Shown here piece by piece: positions 23,271-34,275 of a stretch of 64,000 nt of DNA. Source of the DNA: Cephalotus follicularis. Its lineage: Eukaryota > Streptophyta > Magnoliopsida > Oxalidales > Cephalotaceae. The notes below the pieces were generated by a model. It worked only from the letters and a program-made list of their open reading frames with translations, had not been told where the DNA came from and did not search any database. How positions within the stretch are numbered: the first letter of the stretch is position 1; every line of letters begins with the position of its first letter. The DNA is taken from contig BDDD01001955.1 in assembly GCA_001972305.1 (NCBI GenBank), positions 148,055 to 212,054 of the forward strand, written 5' to 3'. The translations under genes were made by a program, and so were the position numbers.

Positions 23271-23283
23271 TTTTAGGGAGGGT
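23271..23283 (+). other. G3 polypurine tract
   Basis: TTTTAGGGAGGGT follows the pol stop by about 40 bases, where the 3' LTR should begin; the LTR itself is absent. Confidence 0.7.
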
Positions 23284-23514
23284 GCGTGCACGCCCCTGCA
23301 TTCACGTGTACCTCAATTCTCATAGGCGTCGACGTCTTTCCAAAGACGTCGATGTCTTTATCCCAAAATAGCGCCGTTTCAAGCTTTGACATACACATTC
23401 CATTTCCAAGACCATAATTAGGGTTTGCAAGTATCCTCAACATACTCATAAAATCAAGTTTAAGATTACATCATAAATCGAAGTATAAAATTCAGGAAAA
23501 TACTGGGCGTTACA
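23284..23514 (-). repeat. Orphan LTR fragment (G1/S1 family), minus
   Basis: It matches the right end of S1 (4130-4418) in the same reversed orientation: a 'cattcacgt' segment, the pair TCGACGTCTTTCCAAAGACG near 23325, and the terminal GGGCGTTACA. It lies between the G3 3' end and the inner part of the G4 3' LTR, so it must come from a further insertion that was mostly deleted. Confidence 0.75.
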
Positions 23515-25176
23515 AAATCGTTTTCCAAAGATATTTAAAAATACGATATCAATATTCGTTTTGTACTAAAAATAGCAGTTTCAATTCATGTATGCATTTC
23601 TAAAGTATCAACACATTACAAATCATTCGAGTACAAATAGTACAAAACAGGCAGTAAACAGTGTATATGCAATGTATACAAATGCTCAAGTACACCCTAA
23701 CAGGAATCGGGATCATTCCGCATCGTTTAAGGGCAAACAGCAGTCCATCCAGTCAGCTGGAATCCTCACCAGTCGACTGTTCTGGGTCGAGCAGTACTAG
23801 TAGTCGGCTGGTTCCTTCTACCAGTCGACTGTCCATTAGGCAGTCCACTGTTATCCTTCAACAGTCGACTTTTACAGTACACCCATACGAAAACATTACC
23901 CAGATTTCACTTTCCACCATTTTCTGGGCAGGATGAAGTATGAACAGTCGACTGCTTTCCATTGGTAGTCGACTGGTTTCATTGAGTAGTCGACTGCCTT
24001 CCTTCGACAGTCGACTGCTCTGCGAACCAGTGGCATGCAAATCGATCCATCTACTCCAACGGATCATGGTAAGCAGATAATTCAAGCTCAAGGACAGGGA
24101 TACAACTACAGGTTATCATATCATCCGTATAACAGTTCATCCAACATTCATTTCATCATGCAAGCCAATCTCATGATAAGGTTCAACATGCATACACTTA
24201 ATCACATTTGAATCTCAGTAGGCATGCATAGCAGTTGAAGACAGTAGCAACCACATTCTAAAATCAGTAGCTACAACTCACAAAACCAGGCATTTTGAAT
24301 CATGGAACATGCAGTAAATTTAAACTCAAAATGCCATTACAACTTCCCCTACCTTTGATTCCAAGTTAGGAATCTGTAAGTCCACCTCTTTGTGTTCCAA
24401 CAGTAACGTTCTGAGCGACCCAGAAGCTCCAACTCCAAGCCCAGCAGCTCCAAGAACAGCCCAATAGCTCCAACCCGAGCTCCAAGCTTCAACAATGGTG
24501 AACACTCTCTTTTCTTCGTGTTTTTCTCACTACTGTCCTCTTGGTTCCTTGTCCTATCAGTATCTGGCGAAGGAGGTGAGGAGAGACGTTTTAAGCAGAC
24601 ATTTTAAGCAGAGGTTTTCTCCTCATTCTCCCTTAGCTCCCTCACATGGCACTAAATGCCATATTCTCACCTCTAACACTTGCATGCACACACACATGTC
24701 AATCCACCTCTTCCCCTCAGTTTCTGCAGGTTCTAGCATTCATGTGCATGGCATACACATTTCATCTAGCATCAGATGGCGCCTGTAAGACGCTTTTATA
24801 AGTGGCTGCATGTGATCTCGTCAGATGCAAATAAAACAGGGCACAATCCAGTCGGCTGCCTTTCCCTGGCAGTCGGCTGTTCGCCTGGCAGTCTGTTGCC
24901 AAGTGTCACGACAGTTGGCCAGTCGACTGGTTCATCCCACCAGTCGACTGCTCCCATACGCAGCCATCCAGTCGGCTGGTCTCCCGTGCCAATCGACTGC
25001 CTCCAGCTTATTTGCCACGTAATCACACTTCCAAGTGTATAATCGATTTAAAAACAACATCGTTATAGTTTGGGAAAACATCATCAAATTCGGAAAAAGC
25101 TGTCATTTTATTAATCCCACAAATAAGGTACAATTACATTGTGAAATTACAGTACATGAAAATTACGGGCGTTACA
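23515..25176 (-). repeat. G4 3' LTR, inner part
   Basis: It begins 'aaatcgttttccaaag' and ends GGGCGTTACA; it is almost identical to 29478-31123. It carries three clusters of CAGTCGACTG-type motifs: 23750-23870, 23945-24018 and 24849-25000. Identical 97-codon frames in both LTR copies merely reflect LTR identity and are not taken as a gene. Confidence 0.9.
23945..24018 (-). promoter_or_regulatory. Four CAGTCGACTG motifs at exact 21-bp spacing (function unknown)
   Basis: TCGA cores lie at 23948, 23969, 23990 and 24011, each 21 bp apart, with unrelated spacers. Two sister clusters in the same LTR have cores at 23753, 23773, 23804, 23825, 23844, 23865 and at 24852, 24873, 24892, 24923, 24944, 24972, 24993; 21 is the commonest spacing and 28 recurs. 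Confidence 0.8.
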
Positions 25177-25193
25177 TCCACCCCTCATTCAAA
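25177..25193 (-). other. G4 polypurine tract
   Basis: The reverse reading TTGAATGAGGGGTGGA lies immediately before the TGTAACGCCC start of the 3' LTR, as in G1. Confidence 0.85.
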
Positions 25194-25222
25194 AGAATTT
25201 TGTCCTCGAAATTAAAACAAAC

Positions 25223-28200
25223 CTAGAACAAGTGCGGGTAGCGTTCTCGGATATCCTCCTCACGCTCCCAAGTTGCTTCATCAGGTCGGTGGAACTGCCA
25301 CTGAACCTTGACCATGGAGATGGTTCGGTTCCTCAAAATCTGCATCTTCCGATCAAGAATCCGCACAGGCAACTCTTCGCAAGATAGATCATGTTGCACC
25401 GGAACAGTATCATGATCCAGGACATGTGACGGGTCCGGGATATATTTCCTCAGCATAGATACATGGAAGACATCGTGCACTTTTGACAGTGCAGGAGGTA
25501 AGGCAAGCTGGTAGGCTACCTCCCCAACTCTTTCCAAAATCTCAAAAGGACCAATGTAGTGAGGAGCTAATTTGCCCTTTCATCAAAACCTTTGCACGCC
25601 CTTCCATGGTGAAACCTTTAAGAACACATGATCACCCACACTAAAGGTCAAAGGCCTCCTCTTGACACTGTCCGCATAGCTCTTCTGCCGGCTCTGGGCA
25701 GCAAGCAGCTTCTTTTTGATTGACTTGATCTTCTCTGAAGTTTCCTCCACTAATTCAGTCCCGAGTAAAGGTCGCTCCCCGACCTCATCCCAACACACAG
25801 GAGATCTGCATTTCCTCCCATACAGTGCTTCAAACGGTGCCATGCCGATACTGGAGTGATAGCTGTTATTGTAAGAGAACTCTATCAGAGGAATGTGATC
25901 CTCCCAAGTACCAGCAAAATCAATAATGCAAGCCCGTAGCATATCCTCCAAGGTCTGGATGGTACACTTAGACTGCCCATCGGTCTGAGGGTGGAAGGCA
26001 GTACTCAGGTTCAGCATCATCCCGAAAGCTGTCTGAAATCTCTTCCAGAAGTTGGAAGTGAAGATGGCATCCCTATCACATACGATGCTGACTGGAACAC
26101 CGTGCATACCCACTATCTCCTTTACGTACAAACGAGCTAGCTTGCTCGCAGAATCGGTAACATGTGTAGGCAGAAAGTGTGCTGATTTGGTGAGTATGTC
26201 CACGACAACCCACACGGCGTTATGACGATTTCGAGTCAGAGGAAAACCCGAAACAAAATCCATCGTAACATGTTCCCATTTCCGCTCTGGAATGGGCAAA
26301 TGTTGTAACAAACCTGCCGGTCTCTGGTGCTCGGCCTTAACTATCTGGCAAGTCAAACACCTTGCCACATATTCGGTGATCTCCCGCTTCATGCCAGGCC
26401 ACTAGTAACACTTCTTCATGTCTTGGTACATTTCGGTACTACCAGCATGAATACTGTACAGAGATTTATGAGTCCCGTGAAGTAACTCATCCTTTAGTCT
26501 TGGTTCATTCGAAAGACACACACGTCCCTGATATCTCAGAATACCATCAGCATGCACTCGAAAATTGGACTCTGAATCAAAATTCTCTCAGATCTGTTGC
26601 AACTCCAGATCATGTGGTTGTGCATCTCTGATGTGATCCAGTAACACAGGCTGTACTCGCATGTCAGCTAAAAAGATCCCCGGCGACTGATTAAACGAAG
26701 ACCATTCTTGGAAGTCTTCTAACATCTTCCATTGCGACACCATCGCACTGACAAGAATAGCTTTGCGGCTCAAGGCATCAGCGACTACATTCGCCTTCCA
26801 CGGGTGGTACTGAACACTGCAATCATAATCATTAAAGAATTCTACCCACCAGCGCTGCCTCGTGTTCAGTGTATCCTGACAAAATAGGTACCTCAAACTC
26901 TTGTGATCGGTAAAGATCTCAAATTGTGCCCCATAAAGATAGTGTCTCCACTTCTAAAGGCGAAGACAATAGCTGCAAGCTCAAGGTCATGAGTCGGGTA
27001 GTTTTCTTCGTACGGCTTCAGCTTCCTAGAAGCATACGCAATCACCTTTCCTTGCTGCATCAGCATGCAGCCCAAGCCTTTTCCCGATGCATCACTATAG
27101 ACTGCAAAGCCCTCGCTACCCTCAGGTAATGCCAAGATAGGAGTGGAAACCAACCGATCCTTCAGTTCACGAAAACTAGCCTCACAGTCTTTGTCCCAGA
27201 CAAAAGGAGTCTTCTTCTGGGTCAGTCTGGTCAAGGGATCGACTATCCTTGCAAAGTTCTGGATGAACCTCCTGTAATATCCCGCCAATCCAAGGAAACT
27301 GCGCACCTCCGTCACATTCTTTGGTTGCGGCCAATCTCGTACCACTTCAGTCTTTGACGGATCCACCGCCAAGCCTTCTCCAGATACTATGTGACCGAGA
27401 AAGATCACATGGTCAAGCCAAAATTCACACTTGCCAACCGATGCTCTCTGAGAACCTGCAATACTAGCCTCAGATAATGAGCGTGCTCCTCCTCGCTCCT
27501 CGAATATACCAGTATGTACACCACAACAAACTGGTCCAGGTATGGTCGAAATACGTCATTCATCAATGACATAAAAGCTGCCGGTGCATTGGTAACACCA
27601 AACGGCATCACCAGGAACTCGTAATGACCATACCGTATCTGGAAGGCAGTCTTCTCAATGTCTCCTTCCCTTACTCTCAGTTGGTGATAACCTGACCTCA
27701 AGTCGAGCTTGGAAAACACCCTCGATCCTTGAAACTGATCAAATAACTCCTCAATGTGGGGTAAGGGATACTTGTTCTTGATAGTTACCTTGTTCAACAT
27801 TTGGTAGTCGATACAGAGCCTCATCGACCCATCATTCTTTTTGAAAAACAGTACAAGTGCTCCCCACGGGGAAACACTTGGTCGAATAAAACCCTTATCG
27901 ATTAAGTCTTGCAACTGCAATTTCAGTTCCCTCAATTCTGCAGGAGCCATTCTATACGGTGCTTTAGAAATAGGAGCTGTACCTGGTATCAGATCGATAA
28001 CAAACTCCATATTTCTCCTCGGTGGCAAGGACCCGAAGTCATCAGGAAATACATCTGGAAATTCGTACACAACTGGAATTTCCTCCAAGCTCAAGCCTTT
28101 CTCTTTCCTTCGACCAATCACATAGGCCAGATATCCCTCACATCCCTTTGCTAGGTATCTCGATGCCCGGATAAAAGATATGATCGGTGTTGAGAACCCC

Positions 28201-28523
28201 TTGTCTCCCTTGAACTGAAAAGTCGTTCCATCGGGCAGACAAAAATCCACAGTTTTATTGTAGCAATCCATGCAGGCATGGTGTGCTGATAGCCAATCCT
28301 TCCCCAATATAACGTCGAAGTCACGGATAGGTAGCACAATCAAATCTGCATACAAGGGAATGTCTGCCATATACATCTCACAACTCCTATATACCGAGTC
28401 AGTATACATGGAAGTCTTAGTCGGTGTACTCACATCAAGTATGTATGACATGCAGTCAGGGGTAACATCTAAGCAAGATGCAAAACGTGCAGATATAAAA
28501 GAATGTGATGCTCCAGAATCCAT
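25223..28523 (-). pseudogene. G4 pol: protease-RT-RNaseH-integrase-chromodomain (mildly broken)
   Basis: This is the best preserved pol here. Protease has MDSGASHSF (catalytic DSG intact, Asp codon near 28518). RT has CIDYQMLNK and [12 protein letters not shown], but the FIDD active-site segment is reduced to a single Tyr (VVVYILVYS, about 27500-27525): an in-frame loss removing both catalytic Asp. A short deletion near 27420-27440 shifts the frame. RNase H retains YSDASG (Asp codon 27091-27093) and LELAA. Integrase has CLTCQ, MDFVSG and CDRD, but the catalytic Glu is Lys (codon 25967-25969, DGQSKC). A frameshift near 25580 precedes the chromodomain, which ends RYPHLF at 25223. Confidence 0.93.
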
Positions 28524-29466
28524 CAGTACTCTAGCATAATAGCCATATATATACAGAGTACCTCCAACAACAGAAGTCGACTCTGGAACCTCTGTCTGAG
28601 CAAGTACAAAAATTCTACCTTTTGCGATGCCCTTGCCGGTATCCCTCCTCTGTGACGGTCCCGCCGCCGCACCGCTACTACTCCCCGGTCCAGTAGGCGC
28701 TGTAGTAGGACTCTTTGGGAAGTCCTTAACTGAATGACCAGGTGCCCTGCACCTCAAGCACCAACCATTAAATCTCCAGCAATCTTTTTGTTGATGGCCG
28801 GTACGACCACAGTAATAGCATCCTCCAGATCTAGCATTACTCCCTTGGCTAGGAGTACCCTGTGAAGCTGTTTGTTGAGACTTGTTCTTCGACGACTTTG
28901 TCGGAGAACCACCATCTTGCCATATTGATGATGCCGGTCAGGACTGGGTAGGACTCTGTTTACTCTCCGTTGCACGAGCTCTCTCAGCCCGGTCCTCGCT
29001 GGATATCGTCTCCAGCAGTCTTGCTTTCTGAGCCACCTCCACAAAAGTCCTCAGCACCATAACTCTAATTCTCGACCGAAGGTCCGGTCGCAGGACTCTC
29101 AGGAACCTCCGAATCTTCTTCTCCTCATCAGCTACCAGATATGGTGAGTGTCTGGCTAGCTTCATAAACCTGGCCTGGTACTCGGCCACAGTCATCTCCC
29201 CTTGACGTAACTCAAGAAGCTCTGTCTCCCTTCGCTCTTGCTCAATACGCGGAACATAAGTCTCCAAGAACTCTGTCTGGAATCAGTCCCAAGTACTGTC
29301 CAGTCTCTGTGATTCCCATTTTGCTTTAACCATCTCCCACCAATGAGTGGCCTCACCCCATAGGCGGTACACAGCAAACTTCAGTTTCTGAGCGTCAGTA
29401 CTGTCCATCACCTCAAAGATCTTCTCTAGATCTTGCAGCCATCTTTCAGCAATCATAGCATCAAGA
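28524..29466 (-). pseudogene. G4 gag, N-terminus deleted
   Basis: The frame begins mid-gag at LDAMIAERWLQDLEKIFEVMD because the LTR has been joined to it near 29466. It goes on through THWWEMVKAKWES and the block ELLELRQGEMTVAEYQARF to SKQSPTQS, where a TGA stops it at 28938. Two knuckles follow: [14 protein letters not shown] (intact) and [14 protein letters not shown], in which the last Cys is Phe. From the second knuckle the frame runs open into protease, so gag and pol appear to be one frame in this lineage. Confidence 0.88.
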
Positions 29467-31123
29467 GTTTCAGTAGTGGAAATCGTTTTCCAAAGATATT
29501 TGAAAATACGATATCAATATTCGTTTTGTACTCAAAATAGCAGTTTCAATTCACATATGCATTTCTAAAGTATCAACACATTGGAAATCATAATTCGAGT
29601 ACAAACAGTACAAAACAGGCATTAAACAGTGTATATGCAATGCATACAAATGCCCAAATGCACCCTAACAGGAATCGGTATCGTTCCGCATCGTTTTAGG
29701 GCAAACAGCAGTCCATCCAGTCGGCTGGAATCCTCACCAGTCGACTGTTCTGGGTCGAGCAGTACTAGTAGTCGGCTGGTTCCTTCTGCCAGTCGACTGT
29801 CCATTAGGCAATCGGCTGTTATCCTTCAACAGTCGACTGTTACAGTACACCTATACGAAAACATTACCCAGATTTCACTTTCCACCATTTTCTGGGCAGG
29901 ATGAAGTATGAATAGTCGACTGCTTTCCATTGGTAGTCGACTGGTTTCATTGAGTAGTCAACTGCCTTCCTTCGACAGTCGACTGCTCTGCGAACCAGTG
30001 GCATGCAAATCGATCCATCTACTCCAACGGATCATGGTAAGCAGATAATTCAAGCTCAAGGACAGGGATACAACTACAGGTTATCATATCATCCGTATAA
30101 CAGTTCATCAAACATTCATTTCATCATGCAAGCCAATATCATGATAAGGTTCAACATGCATACACTTAATCACATTTGAATATCAGTAGGCAAGCATAGC
30201 AGTTGAAGACAGTAGCAACCACATTCTAAAATCAGTAGCTACAACTCACAAAACCAGGCATTTTGAATCATGGAACATGCAGTAAATTTAAACTCAAAAT
30301 GCCATTACAACTTCCCCTACCTTTGATTCCAAGTTAGGAATCTGTAAGTCCACCTCTTTGTGTTCCAACAGTAACGTTCTGAGCGACCCAGAAGCTCCAA
30401 CTCCAAGCCCAGCAGCTCCAAGAACAGCCCAATAGCTCCAACCCGAGCTCCAAGCTTCAACAATGGTGAACACTCTCTTTTCTTCGTGTTTTTCTCACTA
30501 CTGTCCTCTTGGTTCCTTGTCCTATCAGTATCTGGCGAAGGAGGTGAGGAGAGACGTTTTAAGCAGACATTTTAAGCAGAGGTTTTCTCCTCATTCTCCC
30601 TTAGCTCCCTCACATGGCACTAAATGCCATATTCTCACCTCTAACACTTGCATGCACACACACATGTCAATCCACCTCTTCCCCTCAGTTTCTGCAGGTT
30701 CTAGCATTCATGTGCATGGCATACACATTTCATCTAGCATCAGATGGCGCCTGTAAGACGCTTTTATAAGTGGCTGCATGTGATCTCGTCAGATGCAAAT
30801 AAAACAGGGCACGATCCAGTCGGCTGCGTTTCCCTGGCAGTCAGCTGTTCGCCTGGCAGTATGTTGCCAAGTGTCACGACAGTTGGCCAGTCAACTGCTC
30901 CCATACGTAGCCATCCAGTCGACTGGTCTCCCGTGCCAGTCGACTGCCTCCAGCTTATTTGCCACGTAATCACACTTCCAAGTGTATAATCGATTTAAAA
31001 ACAACATCGTTATAGTTTGGGAAAACATCATCAAATTCGGAAATATCCGTCATTTTATTAATCCCACAAATAAGGTACAATTACATTATGAAATTACAGT
31101 ACATGAAAATTACGGGCGTTACA
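29466..31123 (-). repeat. G4 5' LTR (3' part deleted)
   Basis: It is nearly identical to 23515-25176 and ends GGGCGTTACA before the CATTG duplication. At its left it runs straight into mid-gag ('gagtttcagtagtgg'). Compared with the other copy it lacks 21 bp at about 30893, exactly one interval between two CAGTCGACTG motifs. Motif clusters lie at 29718-29836, 29912-29988 and 30818-30950. Confidence 0.92.
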
Positions 31124-31128
31124 CATTG

Positions 31129-32435
31129 TATCTGGGGATGGCTTGGCGGTGGATCCGTCGAAGACAGAGGTTGTGCAGGATTGGCCGCAACCAAGGAATG
31201 TGACTGAGGTACGTAGTTTTCTTGGCTTGGCGGATTACTATCGGAGGTTCATCCAGAACTTCTCGAGGATTGCCGTGCCATTGACAAAGTTAACCCAAAA
31301 GAAGACTTTGTTCATATGGGACGAGGATTTTGAGAGTAGATTTCGGGAGTTGAAGGATCGGTTGGTTACTGCTCCTATCTTGGCATTACCTGAGGGTAGT
31401 GAGGATTTTTCGGTTTACAGTTATGCTTCGGGTAGAGGATTGGGTTGCGTATTGGTGAAACGTGGTACAGTGATAGCTTATGCTTCATGGAATCTAAAGC
31501 CATATGAAGAGAACTATCCGACACATGATCTTCAACTGGCAGCGATTGTATTTGCTCTTCAGAAATGGAGGCATTATTTGTGTGGGGTGCAGTTTAAAAT
31601 TTTTACTGATCATAAGAGTTTGAAGTACTTGTTCTGCAAAGATTCATTGAATATGAGGTAGCGAAGATGGGTTGAGTTCTTTAACGATTATGATTGTAGT
31701 ATCCAGTACCATCCTGGAAAGGCGAACGTTGTTGCTGATGCATTGAGTCATAAAGCTATGATAGCTAGTACGATGGTGTCTCAGTGGAGGTTGTTGGAGG
31801 ATTTCAAGAGTTGGACTTCGTTTGCACGATCACTGGGAGTTTTTGTTGCTAGTATTCGTGCACAGCCAGCGTTGTTTGATGAGATAAAGAATGCTCAGTG
31901 GTATGTTCCTGAATTACAGAAGATTCGAGAGAATCTGCGGTCGGAGTCAGATTTCCAGGTACGCTCTGATGGTATATTGAGATTTCGGGGATGGGTGTGT
32001 CTTTCGAATAACGATGGTTTGAAGGGTGAGTTATTATATTAGGGTCATAAATCTCAGTAATCACTCATCCTGGTTGCACGAAGATGTACCAAGACATGAG
32101 ACATAACTATTGGTGGTCTGGTATGAAGCAAGATTTTGCCGGATATGTTGCTAGGTGTTTGACTTGTCAGAGGGTCAAAGCCGAACACCAGGGACCAGCG
32201 GGGCTATTGCAGTCATTACCAGTGGCGGAGTGGAAATGGGAAGACATCACTATAGACTTTGTTTATGGATTTCCACTGACTCGGTATCATTATAATGTCG
32301 TGTGGGTTATCATGGATAGACTCACAAAAGCAGCACACTTTCTACCGACACATGTCACGGATTTGGCGAGCAAGTTGGCTCGATTATATGTGAAGGAGAT
32401 AGTGAGACTGCACAGTGTTCCGGTTAGCATCGTAT
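31129..32435 (+). pseudogene. G2 pol, part 2: RNase H and integrase N-terminus (broken)
   Basis: Pol resumes after the CATTG duplication with [15 protein letters not shown] and the connection region ([15 protein letters not shown]). RNase H has lost two catalytic residues: the first Asp is Tyr (YSYASG, codon 31422-31424) and the Glu is Gln (LQLAA), while FTDHKSL remains. Stops occur near 31661 and 32042. The integrase zinc region (YWWSGMKQDFAGYVARCLTCQ) and core start (IDFVYG) follow, then the CGTAT duplication and the S2 insertion. Confidence 0.9.
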
Positions 32436-34270
32436 TATTAAATTAGGGTGAACCTGTAAGCCATGAGAAGGCTGTAGACATATGTTGTTGACATATGACA
32501 CAATCCTGTCGTACATACTTAGTTCCATTCGTGTTCTAATGTGCACATTTATTAATATTGGAAAGAATATATGGCTCATCCCAACCAACCAAAAGGAATG
32601 GAATAATTATTCTTAATTAACTGTATACAATATATTGCCCTATCACATCAAATGGTTGGATCTCTTGCCAAGGAGGCCATGAGAATGAGATCCTTATTCA
32701 CTGTGACTAAACTTGTTCCAAGTCATAGGTTCACAATCTTTGGGCCATTGTAGAACCGTGATAAAGACTTGGCACATTACGCTTGCTCCCAAGGAGGGAG
32801 GATGGATCATCTCATAGACCATTCGGTATTATCCTAAAGCAAATACGAGGTGCGGGAGTGGTTGCATGATGCCGAATAGACCCATCAATAGGATCCCTAT
32901 TTGGATAGTCTATACCCATGTCAATAGGGGTTCCTATGGTCTCGTTAGTGTATAGTCTATGGTGACTAGTAGGTCCACGCCTACGTTGTTCCTTTGACCT
33001 GAGCGGCTAGCATGCATTATGTTCCGCCTTCCCCCGCACTAGCCACGTGTTGGCAAAAGGGTTGTCTTTGGGTCTTGTGGTAGCTGCATTGAGATGTATG
33101 AGTGAGCGCGCAACAAGGAATCGTCACACCCGGGCAGAGGGTGACCAGCTCTATTTATCTGTGTACGTTGCAGACTTAAAATCCTGATCAGGTTATAGAT
33201 GGATCAGAGACGGGGTAGTTTCCATGGGAGGTGTGTCATAGTCTCGGTGCGATAATAGATATTTAGCATGACAGCTAAATCTAGGGGTGACATTCATCCA
33301 AACCCTAGACCGTTGATCAGAGCTAAGTATGACGAGGGAAACACTACACATATGACGATGACTGGATAAAACGACTGGCTATTCGGTCCCTGATTGATAG
33401 ACGTGGTGATACACGGATCCAGGGGATAGATCTAGTTTCTGGTGTTTTCTCCTCCTCCCTTCTCTCCCTGGCCGTAGATCTAGTTTTTGCCGTTTCTTGC
33501 TCACGATGTCTCTTCACTGCCGGTGATCACAGTGGATGGAGCCAAACAATGGCTCTATCCATTTTGATCTTTGTTTAGCGTTTTCCCGGTCATTTTCTGG
33601 CTGGTCTTCGTACATTGAGTTCACCTTGTCGACCCAGTGCGTTTTGCGCCGTGACTTGGCGTTCCGCGCCGAGTCACGGCCAGTCTTTGGTTGGGTTGTG
33701 TAAATCGTGCTGTGTAGGTGCTGGTTGTCGAGGTGCGACGTCGCGGCGACCCTGTTTTCGCCGCTGTGTTGACTCGCCACCGTCTGATCGTGGTGTTGCA
33801 GGCCGATTCTCACCAAGTCTCGGCCACCAGTGTGTAGATCAGGTGTTAGGCGTCGCCACCACTGTTTGCCGTCTTTCAGCTCACTTACCGGAGCGTCTCC
33901 ACCAGAAATGGATAGAGCAGATTTTTTGGAGTCAGGTGGTGTCAAGATCGGACCTAACGGGGACTGTCCAAAATCTGACAGTTGTTCCGATGATCGGCTG
34001 TTGCTTCGACAAGCGCGTAGCAGAAAAGTGGTGGAGCCTCCAACGTTGGTATGGTTGCTTCCCTTATGCTTTTATGTTTACCGATATGGTTTCAGTTTAA
34101 TTTTAAATGCATGCCCTATTTATGTTTTACTTCGATTGTTAATTAAACGAATATCCTAGGCTTTTCTATTTGGTACTAAGATGTCAGTGTGGTGTTTTTG
34201 AAAAATTAAAATTATACACACTAGCGTCCTAGGACCAAATTGACTGGGAACCCTTGCCTGGTTTCCAACA
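32436..34270 (+). mobile_element. S2: solo Ty1/copia LTR inside G2 integrase
   Basis: It ends TTTCCAACA like the C1 LTR and shares long blocks with it (for example 32652-32790 with 57547-57680). Its start is TATTAAATTAGGG, so the usual TG has become TA. The flanking duplication is CGTAT (32431-32435) and GGTAT (34271-34275), one mismatch. No coding region is present, so it is a solo LTR. A 161-codon frame at 33615-34100 is not accepted as a gene. Confidence 0.9.
33648..33680 (+). repeat. GC-rich hairpin in S2
   Basis: Arms GCCGTGACTTGGCG (33648-33661) and CGCCGAGTCACGGC (33667-33680) pair over 14 bp with one G-T wobble around loop TTCCG. It lies in a GC-rich island of the LTR. Confidence 0.75.
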
Positions 34271-34275
34271 GGTAT

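Larger units (their letters stand above)
16293..23283 (+). mobile_element. G3: Ty3/gypsy chromovirus, internally deleted, 3' LTR missing
   Basis: A plus-strand gypsy element of a different lineage from G1/G2/G4: its LTR starts TGTAATACCCTG and its gag N-terminus (MVRTRNTPQ...) is unrelated to theirs. It lies inside the G4 left LTR. Parts are the 5' LTR (with an assembly gap at its right), gag, a pol lacking protease and N-terminal RT, and a purine-rich tract at 23271-23283. No 3' LTR follows; instead a fragment of another LTR begins. Confidence 0.9.
16237..31123 (-). mobile_element. G4: Ty3/gypsy chromovirus (minus), containing G3
   Basis: It starts TGTCACACCCCG and ends GGGCGTTACA and is flanked by perfect CATTG duplications (16232-16236 and 31124-31128) inside the G2 pol sequence. 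In minus orientation the right LTR is the 5' LTR and the left LTR the 3' LTR. G3 sits inside the left LTR. The right LTR is joined directly to mid-gag near 29466, so the LTR 3' end, primer-binding site and gag start are deleted. The two LTR copies (23515-25176 and 29466-31123) are nearly identical, which argues for a young insertion. Confidence 0.93.

Noticed and set aside
24495-24788. 97-codon frame identical to the one at 30463-30756
   Set aside because: Both lie at the same place in the two G4 LTRs, so identity reflects LTR identity. No known domain and no element-sense orientation.
33615-34100. 161-codon frame in S2 as a possible captured gene
   Set aside because: Cys/Arg-rich composition from a GC-rich LTR stretch, an overlapping frame on the other strand, and no recognisable domain.
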